Shown in pieces: positions 7,503 through 15,857 of a stretch of DNA of 49,989 bases. The notes below the pieces were generated by a model. The model worked only from the letters and a program-made list of their open reading frames with translations. It ran no database searches and had not been told where the DNA came from. The stretch is from Halorubrum alkaliphilum (lineage in GTDB: Archaea > Halobacteriota > Halobacteria > Halobacteriales > Haloferacaceae): contig NZ_JAGGKQ010000020.1 of NCBI RefSeq assembly GCF_017873815.1, positions 1-49,989 of the forward strand, in the 5' to 3' direction. The position numbers were made by a program, and so were the translations under genes. The first letter of the stretch is position 1. The number at the start of each line of letters is the position of its first letter.

Positions 7503-7512
7503 ATTTATAAGT
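7503..7512 (+). repeat. 10-base direct repeat (right copy) flanking RNA copy 1
   Basis: ATTTATAAGT is identical to 7252-7261. No + strand gene starts within the following 900 bases, so if it is a promoter its product is not evident. A target-site duplication is an alternative reading. Confidence 0.7.
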
Positions 7513-7537
7513 ACAAGTCGAGATGTGATTCGTGTCG

Positions 7538-8437
7538 TCACTCCACGACCGCGAGCGCGACGCCCGCGACCTCCCGAACCCCGACGACTTGATGCCGCCA
7601 GCCGTCGCCGGCGTCGACGCAGAGCGTCCCCGCATCGGTCACGACCACCGACACGCCGGGACCGTAGCCGAGCGCGACCGGCTCCTCGTCGACCGGGAGT
7701 TCCGCGACCGTCCACGTCTCGGCGTCCCACTCCCCGCTGCCGTGGACGAACAGATCGCCGTCGACGACCGCCATCGCGTGGCCGTCGCCGTCGGCGGCGA
7801 CCGTAGTCGCCGAGCCCTCCAGCGCCGTCATCCAGCCGTTGCCCAGCCGGTAGACGCCCGCACCGGTCGCTGCGAGGGGAGTTCCGGAGCCCGCGACATC
7901 GCGGGCGTCGTCGAGCCCGACCGCGGCGAGCGCGTGGGACGCGTCCGGGCCGTCACCCCCGACGACTCGGTGAACCCCGCCCGCGGCCGCGACGAGGGGG
8001 CCGTCGATCGCGCGCGGCTCCGAGACCGTCCCGATCGAGGCCGCGGCCGGATCGGAGTCCACGCCACTTCCAGTACCGATCTCGACGCGGGCGATCTCGC
8101 CGTCCTCGCCGGCAACGAGGAACGCGTCGTCGTGGACGCCGACGGCGACCAAGGGGCTCTCCGTCACAGAGTCGAACTCGGGGTCGTCGCCGACGGGCGC
8201 GACGCGCAGTCCCTCCGCGGTCGCGATCCCGACGAGGTCCGGATCGCCGTCGCGCGCGAGAACCGCTGCGTCGCGGGCGGAACTCGTGTCGACCATGTCG
8301 AACGCGCCGACCTTGTCGGCCGACATCGAGACGCGGACGACGCCGCTCTCGGTGGCGACGTACGCGTCGGTGCGGCCGGCGCTACCCGCGTACACGCGCT
8401 TTTCGTCGATCGAGATGTCGTCCTCGGCGGGAGCCAT
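7538..8437 (-). CDS. Beta-propeller-like protein (HVO_0234-type family)
   Basis: A 299-residue soluble protein made of repeating short hydrophobic beta-strand segments (such as DAYVATESGVVRVS, DAFLVAGEDGEIARV, DGDLFVHG and GVSVVVTDAGTLCV), consistent with a beta-propeller. It resembles a haloarchaeal family that I recall being named after HVO_0234; the function is unknown. The frame continues upstream to 8848, but that part is antisense to the next gene and Arg-rich. The ATG at 8437 follows a TATA-like CTTATGT at about -28, giving a leaderless start. It is divergent from the nucleoside-recognition gene. Confidence 0.75.
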   Translation of the reverse strand: MAPAEDDISIDEKRVYAGSAGRTDAYVATESGVVRVSMSADKVGAFDMVDTSSARDAAVLARDGDPDLVGIATAEGLRVAPVGDDPEFDSVTESPLVAVGVHDDAFLVAGEDGEIARVEIGTGSGVDSDPAAASIGTVSEPRAIDGPLVAAAGGVHRVVGGDGPDASHALAAVGLDDARDVAGSGTPLAATGAGVYRLGNGWMTALEGSATTVAADGDGHAMAVVDGDLFVHGSGEWDAETWTVAELPVDEEPVALGYGPGVSVVVTDAGTLCVDAGDGWRHQVVGVREVAGVALAVVE

Positions 8438-8494
8438 CGGGCGACCGTTCACCGCCGCGAGACATAAGCCCCGCGCGAGCGTTCCGACGGCCAT

Positions 8495-9505
8495 TTGAGC
8501 GCCCCTCACGTACAGCCGGTAGTGCAATCGGTCGCCGTCGAACTCGTCGCCCTGCTCGCCGACGTGGCCCCCCGGCTCGCCCGGATCACGGCGTTCATCT
8601 CGATCGGCGTCTTCGCCGCCAACGTCGCCGTCGCGTTCGGCCTGATCCGGTACGTCGCGGGACTGTCGGGCTGGCTCACCCGGCCCGCGAACCTCCCCGA
8701 CGAGGTCGGGACCGCCATCCTCACCACGGCGGCGTCGACGACCGCGGGCTACGCCACGCTCGCCGAGTACCGCGAGTCGGGGCTGCTTGACGACCGCGCG
8801 ACGCTCGTCGCCGTCGTCATCAACACGTTCTTCGGGTTCGTCCAGCACGTGTTCACCTACTACGTCCCGGTGTTGATCCCGATCCTCGGCACGACGACCG
8901 GCACCCTCTACGTCTCCGCGCGCGCCGGGATCGCGCTGGCTATCACGCTTTGCGGGGTCGCGCTCGGCGGCCTGCTCCTCTCCGAGCGCAACGTGAACCG
9001 GGAGGCGCTCGCCGACGTCGAGGCCTCGGGCCCCGACGCGGACGACCGGGGCGGTCGAAAACGGGTCCGTGACGCGGCCGGGAAGTCGTGGAAGACGCTC
9101 CGGCGGATCGTCCCCCGGCTCGCCGTCGTCTACACGCTCGTGATCGGGCTGATCACCTACTACGACGTGGAGTCGCTGACGGGAGTCGCGGAGCCGGTCA
9201 CCACGCTGCTCGGGCTGCCCGGAGCGGCCGTCCCCGTGATCGCGGTGTACACGCTCGATACGACCGCGGGCGCGGTGACGATCGCGCCGCTGCTGGACGG
9301 CACGTTCACGCCACGGACCGCGGTCGCGACCTTGCTCATCGGCGGGATCCTCTCGTTTGCCGTCTCCACGTTCCGCCGGTCGATCCCCTTCCAGTACGGG
9401 ATCTGGGGCGCGGAGTTCGGGACGAAGGTGATACTCGTCAACACGGCGCTGAAGCTCGTGTTCATCTCGATAACCGTCGCGCTGTTGCTCGCACCGGTGT
9501 GGTGA
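8495..9505 (+). CDS. Nucleoside recognition (Gate) domain membrane protein
   Basis: A 336-residue protein with about eight hydrophobic segments. Gate-like helices around 40-62 and 205-232 precede polar, glycine- and threonine-rich stretches (TTAASTTAGYATL, YTLDTTAGAVTIAPLL), as in the nucleoside-recognition/Gate family of membrane proteins. The substrate is unknown. The frame opens with a TTG at 8495; a GTG at 8522 is the main alternative and would remove nine residues. A TATA-like GACATAAGC (8460-8468) fits a transcript start just before the TTG. The promoter region is shared with the divergent beta-propeller gene. Confidence 0.75.
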   Translation: MSAPHVQPVVQSVAVELVALLADVAPRLARITAFISIGVFAANVAVAFGLIRYVAGLSGWLTRPANLPDEVGTAILTTAASTTAGYATLAEYRESGLLDDRATLVAVVINTFFGFVQHVFTYYVPVLIPILGTTTGTLYVSARAGIALAITLCGVALGGLLLSERNVNREALADVEASGPDADDRGGRKRVRDAAGKSWKTLRRIVPRLAVVYTLVIGLITYYDVESLTGVAEPVTTLLGLPGAAVPVIAVYTLDTTAGAVTIAPLLDGTFTPRTAVATLLIGGILSFAVSTFRRSIPFQYGIWGAEFGTKVILVNTALKLVFISITVALLLAPVW

Positions 9506-9573
9506 GCGGACCGGGTCGCCGGCGGCTCTCTCGCGTCGTTCAGTGATACGCGGCTGTCGCCGTCGCTCACAAC

Positions 9574-9645
9574 CCGTTCGAACGGATTTCCTGTGAGAGA
9601 GTCACAGTAGTACGAGGTGAACGTCCACGACGTCAGTCGTGGGTC
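9574..9645. mobile_element. Possible remnant end of a second IS200/IS605-type element
   Basis: The stretch contains the palindrome CCGTTCGAACGG (9574-9585), a short hairpin CTGTG/CACAG (9591-9607) and a hairpin CCACGAC-GTCA-GTCGTGG (9625-9642). On the minus strand the last reads CCACGACTGACGTCGTGG, which closely resembles the end hairpins I know from haloarchaeal IS200/IS605 elements. No transposase gene is beside it. The stop codon of the PIG-L gene lies in the hairpin loop. The IS origin is inferred. Confidence 0.4.
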
Positions 9646-10475
9646 ACTGACATGAAAAACAGTCGCTCCCGTGTGGCCGCGTCGAGCGGCGCGCCGTACT
9701 CGGATATCTCGACCGCCTCCGCGTGGGTTATCCCGTCCGCGTCGTCGCCGTATCGCTCGCGGAGCAGGTCCCGGAACCGATCGGCCACGTTCATCTCCGT
9801 GACGCTGACGAGGTGTTCGACGCCGTCGTCGGCCAGCCACGCCCGCCGTTCCGCGTCGCCTTCGGGAACGGCATCGAGCGCGCCGTACGTGTACGGCAGC
9901 CACTCGTACATCTGTGACTCGTGGCAGTGGAGCGCGTCGAGCTTGGCCGCCTCGACCGACGAGACGTCGACGACGACATCCGGATCGAACGGGGTCGGCT
10001 TCGTGAACCCGTCGGCCACGTAGCCGATCACGGGCATCGAATCGATCGGGGGAACGTCCGGGCAGACGTTCGGGACGATGAGCATGTACGCGGCGTCGCG
10101 GACGACCTGCGCGCAGTACCGGTGGTCGGGATGGTAGTCGTTCGGTCGCGGCCCCAACACTAGGTCGGGGTCGAGCCGTCGAATAAAGCGGATCAGTCGC
10201 TCGCGCAGCGCCAGCGTCGGCTCCAACTCGCCGTCGCGGACGCCGAACCACTCGTAGTCGACGCCGAGCGTCTCCGCGACCGCCTCCGTCTCGCGTTTCC
10301 GTCGGGCGGCGAGCGAGGGGCGGTCCATCTCGTGGTGGCCCGCACTGCCGTCGGTGACCGAGAGGAACGTCACGTCGTGTCCGGCCTCGACGTAGCGGGC
10401 CGCGATGCCGCCGGCCTTTATCGAGCAGTCGTCCGGATGCGGGCCGATCACGAGGAGCGAGAGCGAGTCGTCCAT
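9633..10475 (-). CDS. PIG-L family deacetylase
   Basis: A 280-residue protein of the LmbE/PIG-L zinc N-deacetylase family. The zinc-binding motif GPHPDDCSIKAGG is near the N-terminus (about 11-23), VTDGSAGHHE is at about 41-50, and the histidine motif YHPDHRYCA at about 114-122. It should hydrolyse N-acetyl groups from amino-sugar or related substrates in the cytoplasm; the substrate cannot be told. I start at the ATG 10475, because the upstream extension of the frame is antisense to the next gene. The last residues and the TGA are encoded in a hairpin (9625-9642) resembling an IS200/IS605 end, so the C-terminus may have been altered by an insertion. Confidence 0.87.
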   Translation of the reverse strand: MDDSLSLLVIGPHPDDCSIKAGGIAARYVEAGHDVTFLSVTDGSAGHHEMDRPSLAARRKRETEAVAETLGVDYEWFGVRDGELEPTLALRERLIRFIRRLDPDLVLGPRPNDYHPDHRYCAQVVRDAAYMLIVPNVCPDVPPIDSMPVIGYVADGFTKPTPFDPDVVVDVSSVEAAKLDALHCHESQMYEWLPYTYGALDAVPEGDAERRAWLADDGVEHLVSVTEMNVADRFRDLLRERYGDDADGITHAEAVEISEYGAPLDAATRERLFFMSVTHD

Positions 10476-10595
10476 GTCGACGCACCGCGACGGACCAACA
10501 AGTAGTTTGGTCTCGTGGACCCGTCCGCCGCCGGACCTCCGATCGCGACGACAGCTTTTCACCGCGGCTCGCCCACGGTCGGACGAACGCCCATC

Positions 10596-11498
10596 ATGAA
10601 GGAGTTCCCGCCGCTTCCGTCCGTCGAGGCCCCCGCAGAGGAGAACGGTTCCGACGCCGTCGGACACGCCGCGGCCGCGGACGCGTTCCGCGAGGGTCAC
10701 CTCTGGACCGAGGAACTGGTCGACGGCGACCCGCTCCGGTTCCGGGTGACGGACGCGGGGTTCCTGGAGTTCGGCGACGACGAGCGCGTCTTCGACCACG
10801 ACGCGGTGCCGCTCCGGTACCGGGCCGCGGTCCGAGCCGTCCGTGAGGAGTTCGCCCGCGACGCGTTCGTGACCGCCGTCGAGGATCCCGGCTCGGTCAC
10901 CTTCTTCGGCGTGGCGACGCACGCCCGCCGGCTCCCGTACGACCTCGACCGGATCCCGCCGTTTCTCGGCACCGCTCTCCACGACGTCGACGGCGAGCGA
11001 TATCTGCCGCCGGATACGGTCCGGAGCGCGTTCGAGCGCGTGGGACTCCCCACGATTGACCCGATCGACAAGGAGCTTCGAGCCGCACACGTCGACCCCC
11101 GAGAGTATCCGGTTCCCGAGTCTCAGTGGTACGACGGACCCGCGGCCGGCGTCGTCTTCCACAACAAGGGTGGGAGGCGTGCCGTCCGACGAAGCCTCCC
11201 GGTCGGGAACAACGGATCGGGGACGGGTGAGACGTCCGAGACGCACGAGACATCCGAAACGAAGGAGATCGACCTCGACGACCGCGTCACCGACGCGTGG
11301 CTCGACCGACTGGTGGAGGGGTCCAGCGTCGACGCCGGCATCGATCCCGACGCCACCACGGTCGAAGCGGTCGTCGACCGCGCGCTCGAACGGGTAGCAC
11401 GCGAGACCCCCGCGCTCGCGAGCGACCTCGGCGGACCGTCGGAGAACGAGGTTCGGTCCACACTCGCGGGACGCGTCGATCGGTACCTCCGGTCCTGA
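10596..11498 (+). CDS. RNA-ligase-like nucleotidyltransferase-fold protein, motifs degenerate
   Basis: A 300-residue protein. The order HLWTEELVDGDPLRFRV (about 41-57), VTFFGVATH (about 104-112), DRIPPFLG (about 122-129) and SQWYDGPAAGVVFHNKGGRRAV (about 183-204) follows motifs I, III and IV/V of a haloarchaeal RNA-ligase-like family. In active ligases motif I is KxDG and motif IV is EG(V/I)V; here these read LVDG and AGVV, so the nucleotide-accepting lysine is not at its usual place. A low-complexity linker rich in ET and SE (about 215-228) precedes a helical C-terminal domain. It is either a non-catalytic relative or a divergent enzyme. The assignment is moderate. Confidence 0.55.
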   Translation: MKEFPPLPSVEAPAEENGSDAVGHAAAADAFREGHLWTEELVDGDPLRFRVTDAGFLEFGDDERVFDHDAVPLRYRAAVRAVREEFARDAFVTAVEDPGSVTFFGVATHARRLPYDLDRIPPFLGTALHDVDGERYLPPDTVRSAFERVGLPTIDPIDKELRAAHVDPREYPVPESQWYDGPAAGVVFHNKGGRRAVRRSLPVGNNGSGTGETSETHETSETKEIDLDDRVTDAWLDRLVEGSSVDAGIDPDATTVEAVVDRALERVARETPALASDLGGPSENEVRSTLAGRVDRYLRS

Positions 11499-11504
11499 TG
11501 GGGG

Positions 11505-11738
11505 TTATCGTGACTCGTCGGGTGAGACGCGACAGGTGTTGACGCCGAGCACGGAGTACAGGCCACAGACCCCGGTCGCGGCGGTTCCGAGCGCGGCGAG
11601 CGCGACGACGCCGAGCAGGGGCGCGGCCAGCTCCGGAAGCGGGACGACTCCCGCGAGCGTCGCGATCGAGAGCGCTCCCGCGACCGCGCCGACTGCCGTC
11701 CGAACTCGCCCGTCCGTGGATCCTACGTTCTTGTCCAT
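11505..11738 (-). CDS. DUF2892 (YgaP-type) small membrane protein
   Basis: A 77-residue protein beginning MDKNVGSTDGRVRT with two hydrophobic helices (about 16-37 and 41-62) and ending GLYSVLGVNTCRVS, the standard shape of DUF2892 proteins. This domain is often the membrane anchor of rhodanese proteins, but here it stands alone. The ATG at 11738 is preferred over one eight codons upstream because the family starts with this MxKN motif. It is transcribed in the same direction as the photolyase, whose 3' end is 81 bases upstream. Confidence 0.85.
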   Translation of the reverse strand: MDKNVGSTDGRVRTAVGAVAGALSIATLAGVVPLPELAAPLLGVVALAALGTAATGVCGLYSVLGVNTCRVSPDESR

Positions 11739-11819
11739 ACCATACACTATCGCTCGCGACAACTAAAGCTGTCGGCGGGTGTCGTGGTACCGACAGACCG
11801 GGCCCGGTATCGCATCCGT

Positions 11820-13427
11820 CTAGAACTCGTCGAGGCCGGTCTGGCTCCCGCCCGACTCGCTCGTCGTCGTGCGGTCCGGTTCGTTCCCGTGTTCGGCCGC
11901 GATGGCCTTCGCGCCGGAGACGCCCCCGGACAGGGACGCACGCCTCGCGACCGTTTCGTCGGCGAGGCGGTCGGCCGCGTCCCCTCCCACCTCGCCGTAC
12001 CGGTCGCGGAACTCCTGACGGGCCCCCTCGTAGTCAACGACGGGATAGGGGTACTCCTCGCCGATCCGGACCCCGCAGTCGTCCTGCACCGCGAGCGGCG
12101 TCTTCTCCGGTCGGGGGAGATGCCGCGCGGGGAGGTCGGCGAGTTCCGGAACCCAGCGAGTGACGAACTCCCCGTCGGGGTCGAGGTCGCGGACCCCTTT
12201 CGCGGGGTTGTAGAGACGGAGGCCCGGTCGACCGACGAGTCCACACTGTGACTGCCACTGCGTGTAGTTGATCGCGGCATCACCGTCGATCAGGTGTTCA
12301 TAAAAGTGGTCCGCCCCGATCCGCCACGGCTGCTGGAGGACGTGGAAGTACAGACTCGCACACATCGCCCGGGTTCGGAAGTTGAGCCACCCGGTCTCGC
12401 GAAGACACCGCATGCTCGCGTCGACCATCGGGAACCCCGTCTCGCCCGCCTTCCAAGCCGCGACCAACTCCGGATCGTGGCGGTCTCGGTTGAACCCCCG
12501 CATCACGGGGTTGACCGCGCGGTCGACCCACCCCGGCCAGTCGAGCAGCTTCTGCCGGTAGTGCCGGTTCCAGTAGAGCCGGGAGATGAACATCGACTTC
12601 CCGCGGCCGTCCGGCGCGCCTTCCTCGACGCGTTGGTACACTTCCCGGACCGACAGACAGCCGAACCGGAGATACGGCGACAGCCCGCTCGTCCCCTCCC
12701 GAGCGTCGACCGGAGAGGAGATGTTTCCGGGGTACGCGCCGAGCCGCGAGACGAACGATTCCAGTCGGTCCCGGGCGACCGACCGGCCGCCGGCCGGCAC
12801 GTCCGTCTTCTCCGAAGCCACGGCGTACGCGTCCGCGATCCGACCGGGGTCGACCCCCGTGTCGATCCGGTCGAGACGAACCTGCCGAGGATCCCAGTCG
12901 ACCGGGTCATCCGTGAGCCACGCCTCGACGCGGTCGCTCCACTCGCGTCTCGGATACGGCTCGTCTCGGACGAGCCCGTCGCCGCCGACGAAGTTCACGT
13001 CGAGTGACTCCCGGGCGCGCCCGTCGCGGTTGGTGCCGTATCGGCCACTCGGAGCCCCCTGCGCGTACACGTCCCAGCCGGCGTCGACGAGACGCTCCAG
13101 AACCGCGATCGGGTCCCCGTGGGCGTAGGTCAGCCCCACGCCGCCGACGTCGCGGTACTGTCGGTCGAGGTCCCGGAGACAGTCGTGAAGGAACTCGATC
13201 CGCGCGTCGCAGGCGGTCCCGCCGTCCCCGTAGAACGCCGGATCGAAGACGAAAAGCGGGAGGAGGCGGCGGTCGGCGTCCCCCCTTCCTCCCGCGGCAG
13301 CCGCGAGAACCGGGTTGTCGGCGATCCGCAGGTCCGTCCGGTGCCACACGACGGCACCCGCTGACCCCTCGTCGATCGACGGGACAGCGTCGCGAGTCGG
13401 TCGGGTCGGGAGCGGCGGCTGCTGCAT
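11820..13427 (-). CDS. Cryptochrome/DNA photolyase family protein
   Basis: A 535-residue protein. The N-terminal alpha/beta photolyase domain starts VVWHRTDLRIADNPVL (about 26-41) and binds the antenna cofactor. The C-terminal FAD domain has TSGLSPYLRFGCLSVREVY, the block TGFPMVDASMRCLRETGWLNFR and a DGDAAINYTQWQSQCGL segment at the FAD-binding site. By family it repairs UV-induced pyrimidine dimers with blue light or acts as a cryptochrome; the changed ANNxGNWQW-type block suggests the Phr1/cryptochrome-like branch rather than the classic CPD photolyase. A polar tail of about 50 residues follows the catalytic part. A UspA gene lies directly upstream in the same direction. Confidence 0.88.
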   Translation of the reverse strand: MQQPPLPTRPTRDAVPSIDEGSAGAVVWHRTDLRIADNPVLAAAAGGRGDADRRLLPLFVFDPAFYGDGGTACDARIEFLHDCLRDLDRQYRDVGGVGLTYAHGDPIAVLERLVDAGWDVYAQGAPSGRYGTNRDGRARESLDVNFVGGDGLVRDEPYPRREWSDRVEAWLTDDPVDWDPRQVRLDRIDTGVDPGRIADAYAVASEKTDVPAGGRSVARDRLESFVSRLGAYPGNISSPVDAREGTSGLSPYLRFGCLSVREVYQRVEEGAPDGRGKSMFISRLYWNRHYRQKLLDWPGWVDRAVNPVMRGFNRDRHDPELVAAWKAGETGFPMVDASMRCLRETGWLNFRTRAMCASLYFHVLQQPWRIGADHFYEHLIDGDAAINYTQWQSQCGLVGRPGLRLYNPAKGVRDLDPDGEFVTRWVPELADLPARHLPRPEKTPLAVQDDCGVRIGEEYPYPVVDYEGARQEFRDRYGEVGGDAADRLADETVARRASLSGGVSGAKAIAAEHGNEPDRTTTSESGGSQTGLDEF

Positions 13428-13559
13428 TCGTATACCCGTTCGAGGTGTCGAACCAAGGGCGTGTCGGCAGTCGAGTCCGCGGCAGCGGTCAGAGGAGCTC
13501 CGTATCGTCTCTGAGCCGTTCCGTGTCGCGTCTGGGGCCCCTCTGCCGCGTCCGGTTCG

Positions 13560-13991
13560 CTATCGGATCACAGTCACCGGAACCGTCGCCTTGTCGACGA
13601 CGCTCTTGGCGACGCTCCCGACGACCTGCTCGCGCTCCTCGCTCAGTCCGCGGTGACCCACGTGGATCGCGTCGACCCCCGTCTCGTCCGCAAAGGACGT
13701 GATCGCGTCCGCCGGACGGCCGGTGAGTAGCTCCGTCTCGATCGCGATCCCGGCGTCCTCCGCCTCGGCGACCTCCTCGGCGACCGCCCGCGCTCCCTCC
13801 AGTACGCGCTCGCCCTCCTCGACTGCTGCCTCCTCGCCCGGGAGGATCAACGTTCCGTCGATCAGTTCTGAATCCGGCGTCAACACGTGGACGATCACGA
13901 GCGTCGCGTCGAACGCGACGGCCCCTCTCGCGGCATGCCGGACCGCTTCGTCCCCCAGCGTCGAGCCGTCCGTGGCAACGAGGTATCGCAT
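13560..13991 (-). CDS. Universal stress protein (UspA family)
   Basis: A 143-residue single-domain UspA protein. It starts MRYLVATDGS, and the C-terminal ATP-binding motif GHRGLSEEREQVVGSVAKSVV (G2xG9xGS/T type, about 112-132) is followed by the final strand VPVTVIR. Such proteins bind ATP and form dimers. The frame extends nine codons upstream, but the family start and the position of MRYL favour the ATG at 13991. Its 3' end is 132 bases from the photolyase start; co-transcription is possible but not shown. Confidence 0.9.
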   Translation of the reverse strand: MRYLVATDGSTLGDEAVRHAARGAVAFDATLVIVHVLTPDSELIDGTLILPGEEAAVEEGERVLEGARAVAEEVAEAEDAGIAIETELLTGRPADAITSFADETGVDAIHVGHRGLSEEREQVVGSVAKSVVDKATVPVTVIR

Positions 13992-14096
13992 GGTCGAAGA
14001 TGAGTGTGGCGCGTACATAACTCCTCGACGGCGTTCTCATCCCCTGACTCTCCGACCGGGTCCGTGACCGGTCGGCGAGCTAACGACCGGTTCCGC

Positions 14097-14654
14097 TCAG
14101 GGCGCGAGTGCGACGAGTGCGAACGTCTCCGTGCGCGTGTCCGCACGAACGATATCGAATCCGGCAGTCTCCAGCACCACGGCCGCGTCGTCGGCGCCGA
14201 ACCGTTCGTCGGTCGGCGGCCCGGCCTCGCCGTCGCCGTCGGCCGACCAGTCGAAGACCACGAGTCGTCCGCCCGAGCGGAGAACGCGCGCCAACTCGGC
14301 GACCGCGTCGTCGCTCGCGAACTCGTGGTAGGTCATCGTCGAGAACGCGGCGTCGAGCGCGTCGTCCGCAAGCGGCAGGTCCCCCACGTCGCTCTCGACG
14401 AGTTCGACGTTCGCGGGTACACCCTTCTCCCGGTAGAACTCGTGCATCTCCGCCTGGAGGTCGACCGCGTACACGGACCCGACGTGTGGTGCGACATCGT
14501 CAGTATAAAACCCGGTGCCGCTCCCGAGGTCGGCAACGACGTCGGCGGCGGCGGGGTCGACCGCGCCGATCAGCTCCTCGGCGGACACCCAGCGGTAGCG
14601 GTCGGGGTCCTCCAGCCGCTCCGCGCGGTCGACGTCGAACGTGTGGAATCCCAT
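14097..14654 (-). CDS. Class I SAM-dependent methyltransferase
   Basis: A 185-residue Rossmann-type methyltransferase with motif I VADLGSGTGFYT (about 39-50), an acidic residue ending strand 2 (YAVDLQ), and a DVGDLPLADDALDAAFSTMTYHE block. The substrate is unknown; the fold suggests a small-molecule or lipid methyltransferase of the UbiE/type-11 group. A TATA-like TTAAGTAC lies about 26 bases before the ATG, so it has its own leaderless promoter although it follows the PLP-enzyme gene by only 49 bases. Confidence 0.85.
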   Translation of the reverse strand: MGFHTFDVDRAERLEDPDRYRWVSAEELIGAVDPAAADVVADLGSGTGFYTDDVAPHVGSVYAVDLQAEMHEFYREKGVPANVELVESDVGDLPLADDALDAAFSTMTYHEFASDDAVAELARVLRSGGRLVVFDWSADGDGEAGPPTDERFGADDAAVVLETAGFDIVRADTRTETFALVALAP

Positions 14655-14703
14655 GCGATAGTATTGTACTTAATCCACAAAAACGAATCGGTCGACGGCG
14701 TGA

Positions 14704-15816
14704 TCACGAGTCGTTCAGGGCGTCGACGGCGGCGTCGACCTCGCGTTCCGTCGAGACGGCGTGGATCGAGACGCGAACCGCGTGCGGGTCGGGGATCGCC
14801 CGCACGACGATCCCGCGGTCGGCCAGCCGGTCCACCGTCGCCTCCGGGTCGTCGTCGGCGACCGTGACGAGCCCGGACTCGAACGTGTGGGGGCTCAGGA
14901 GTCGATCGTCGTCGATTCCACTCTTGAACCGGTCGGTGAGACGCTCGATCCGATCCTCGATCCGTTCGATGCCAACCGACTCGATCGCGTCGATCCCTTC
15001 GAGCAGGCCGACGTGGGCGGCCGCGGTCGCCGTCCCGACCTCGAACCGCTTCGCGCCGGGCTCGTACTCGATCTCCTCGGCGGTCGGGGTCCGTACCCCA
15101 CGATAGCCGGCGGTTCCGGGAGTCAACCCGTCCGCGACCGCGCGGTCGACGTGGAGGAAGCCGGCTCCCCACGGGCCGAGCAGCCACTTGTGGCCGGCGG
15201 CCGCGACCGCGTCCGCGCCCCAGCGAGTCACGTCGAGGTCGACCTGTCCGGGCGACTGGACCGCGTCGACGAGGGTGAACGCGCCCGCGTCGTTGGCGAT
15301 CCCGACGAGCTCCTCGACCGGGAGCCGCGTCCCGTGCGTCCACGTGATCGCGCTGAAACAGACGAGCCGGGCGTCCGCGACCGCGTCCGTGAACGCGTCC
15401 ACATCGACCCGCCCGTCCCCGGTCTCCACGACACGGACCGCAACACCCGCGGATTCGAGCTGCTTCCACGGCAACACGCCCGCAGGGTGTTCGAGGTCCG
15501 TTCGGACGACGACGTCGCCGGGCTCCCAGTCGATCGCGGCCGCTATCCGACCGATCCCGTCGGTCGTGCTCTCGGTGAGCGCGATCTCCTCGGGCTCCCC
15601 TCCGAGAAACGCCGCGATCCGCTCGCGGACCGCATCGTAGGTGTCGAAGGCGTGCTCGTAGGGGTCGGTCTCGGCCGCGCCGTACTCGTGGTCGGCGATG
15701 AACCCGCCCGCGGCGTCGACGACGTACTCGGGGCTCGGCCCGTGCGCGCCGTAGTTCAGGTACGCCGTCTCTCCGTCGAGTGCGGGGACGTCCGCGCGCA
15801 ACTCGCGCGGCGTCAT
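14704..15816 (-). CDS. Class V aminotransferase / cysteine desulfurase-like PLP enzyme
   Basis: A 370-residue fold-type I PLP enzyme. The pattern LNYGAHGPSPEYV occurs near the N-terminus, TESTTDGI at about 80-87, VDAVQSPGQVDLDV at about 191-204, and the cofactor lysine in AAGHKWLLGPWG (Lys about 218). No cysteine occupies the mobile catalytic loop of true sulfur-transferring desulfurases, so an aminotransferase- or lyase-like role is equally possible. It starts at ATG 15816, 41 bases after the thioredoxin stop and in the same direction, suggesting joint transcription. Confidence 0.83.
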   Translation of the reverse strand: MTPRELRADVPALDGETAYLNYGAHGPSPEYVVDAAGGFIADHEYGAAETDPYEHAFDTYDAVRERIAAFLGGEPEEIALTESTTDGIGRIAAAIDWEPGDVVVRTDLEHPAGVLPWKQLESAGVAVRVVETGDGRVDVDAFTDAVADARLVCFSAITWTHGTRLPVEELVGIANDAGAFTLVDAVQSPGQVDLDVTRWGADAVAAAGHKWLLGPWGAGFLHVDRAVADGLTPGTAGYRGVRTPTAEEIEYEPGAKRFEVGTATAAAHVGLLEGIDAIESVGIERIEDRIERLTDRFKSGIDDDRLLSPHTFESGLVTVADDDPEATVDRLADRGIVVRAIPDPHAVRVSIHAVSTEREVDAAVDALNDS

Positions 15817-15857
15817 TCGCGTTCCCCGCGCCCCTGGCGTCGAACGATCGACACCAT

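Noticed and set aside
8438-8848. N-terminal extension of the beta-propeller reading frame up to 8848
   Set aside because: It is antisense to the conserved nucleoside-recognition gene, Arg/Gly-rich, and lies upstream of a clear TATA box and family-like start at 8437.
10476-11246. Long upstream extension of the PIG-L frame
   Set aside because: It overlaps the RNA-ligase-like gene in antisense and lacks conserved motifs; a family-typical start exists at 10475.
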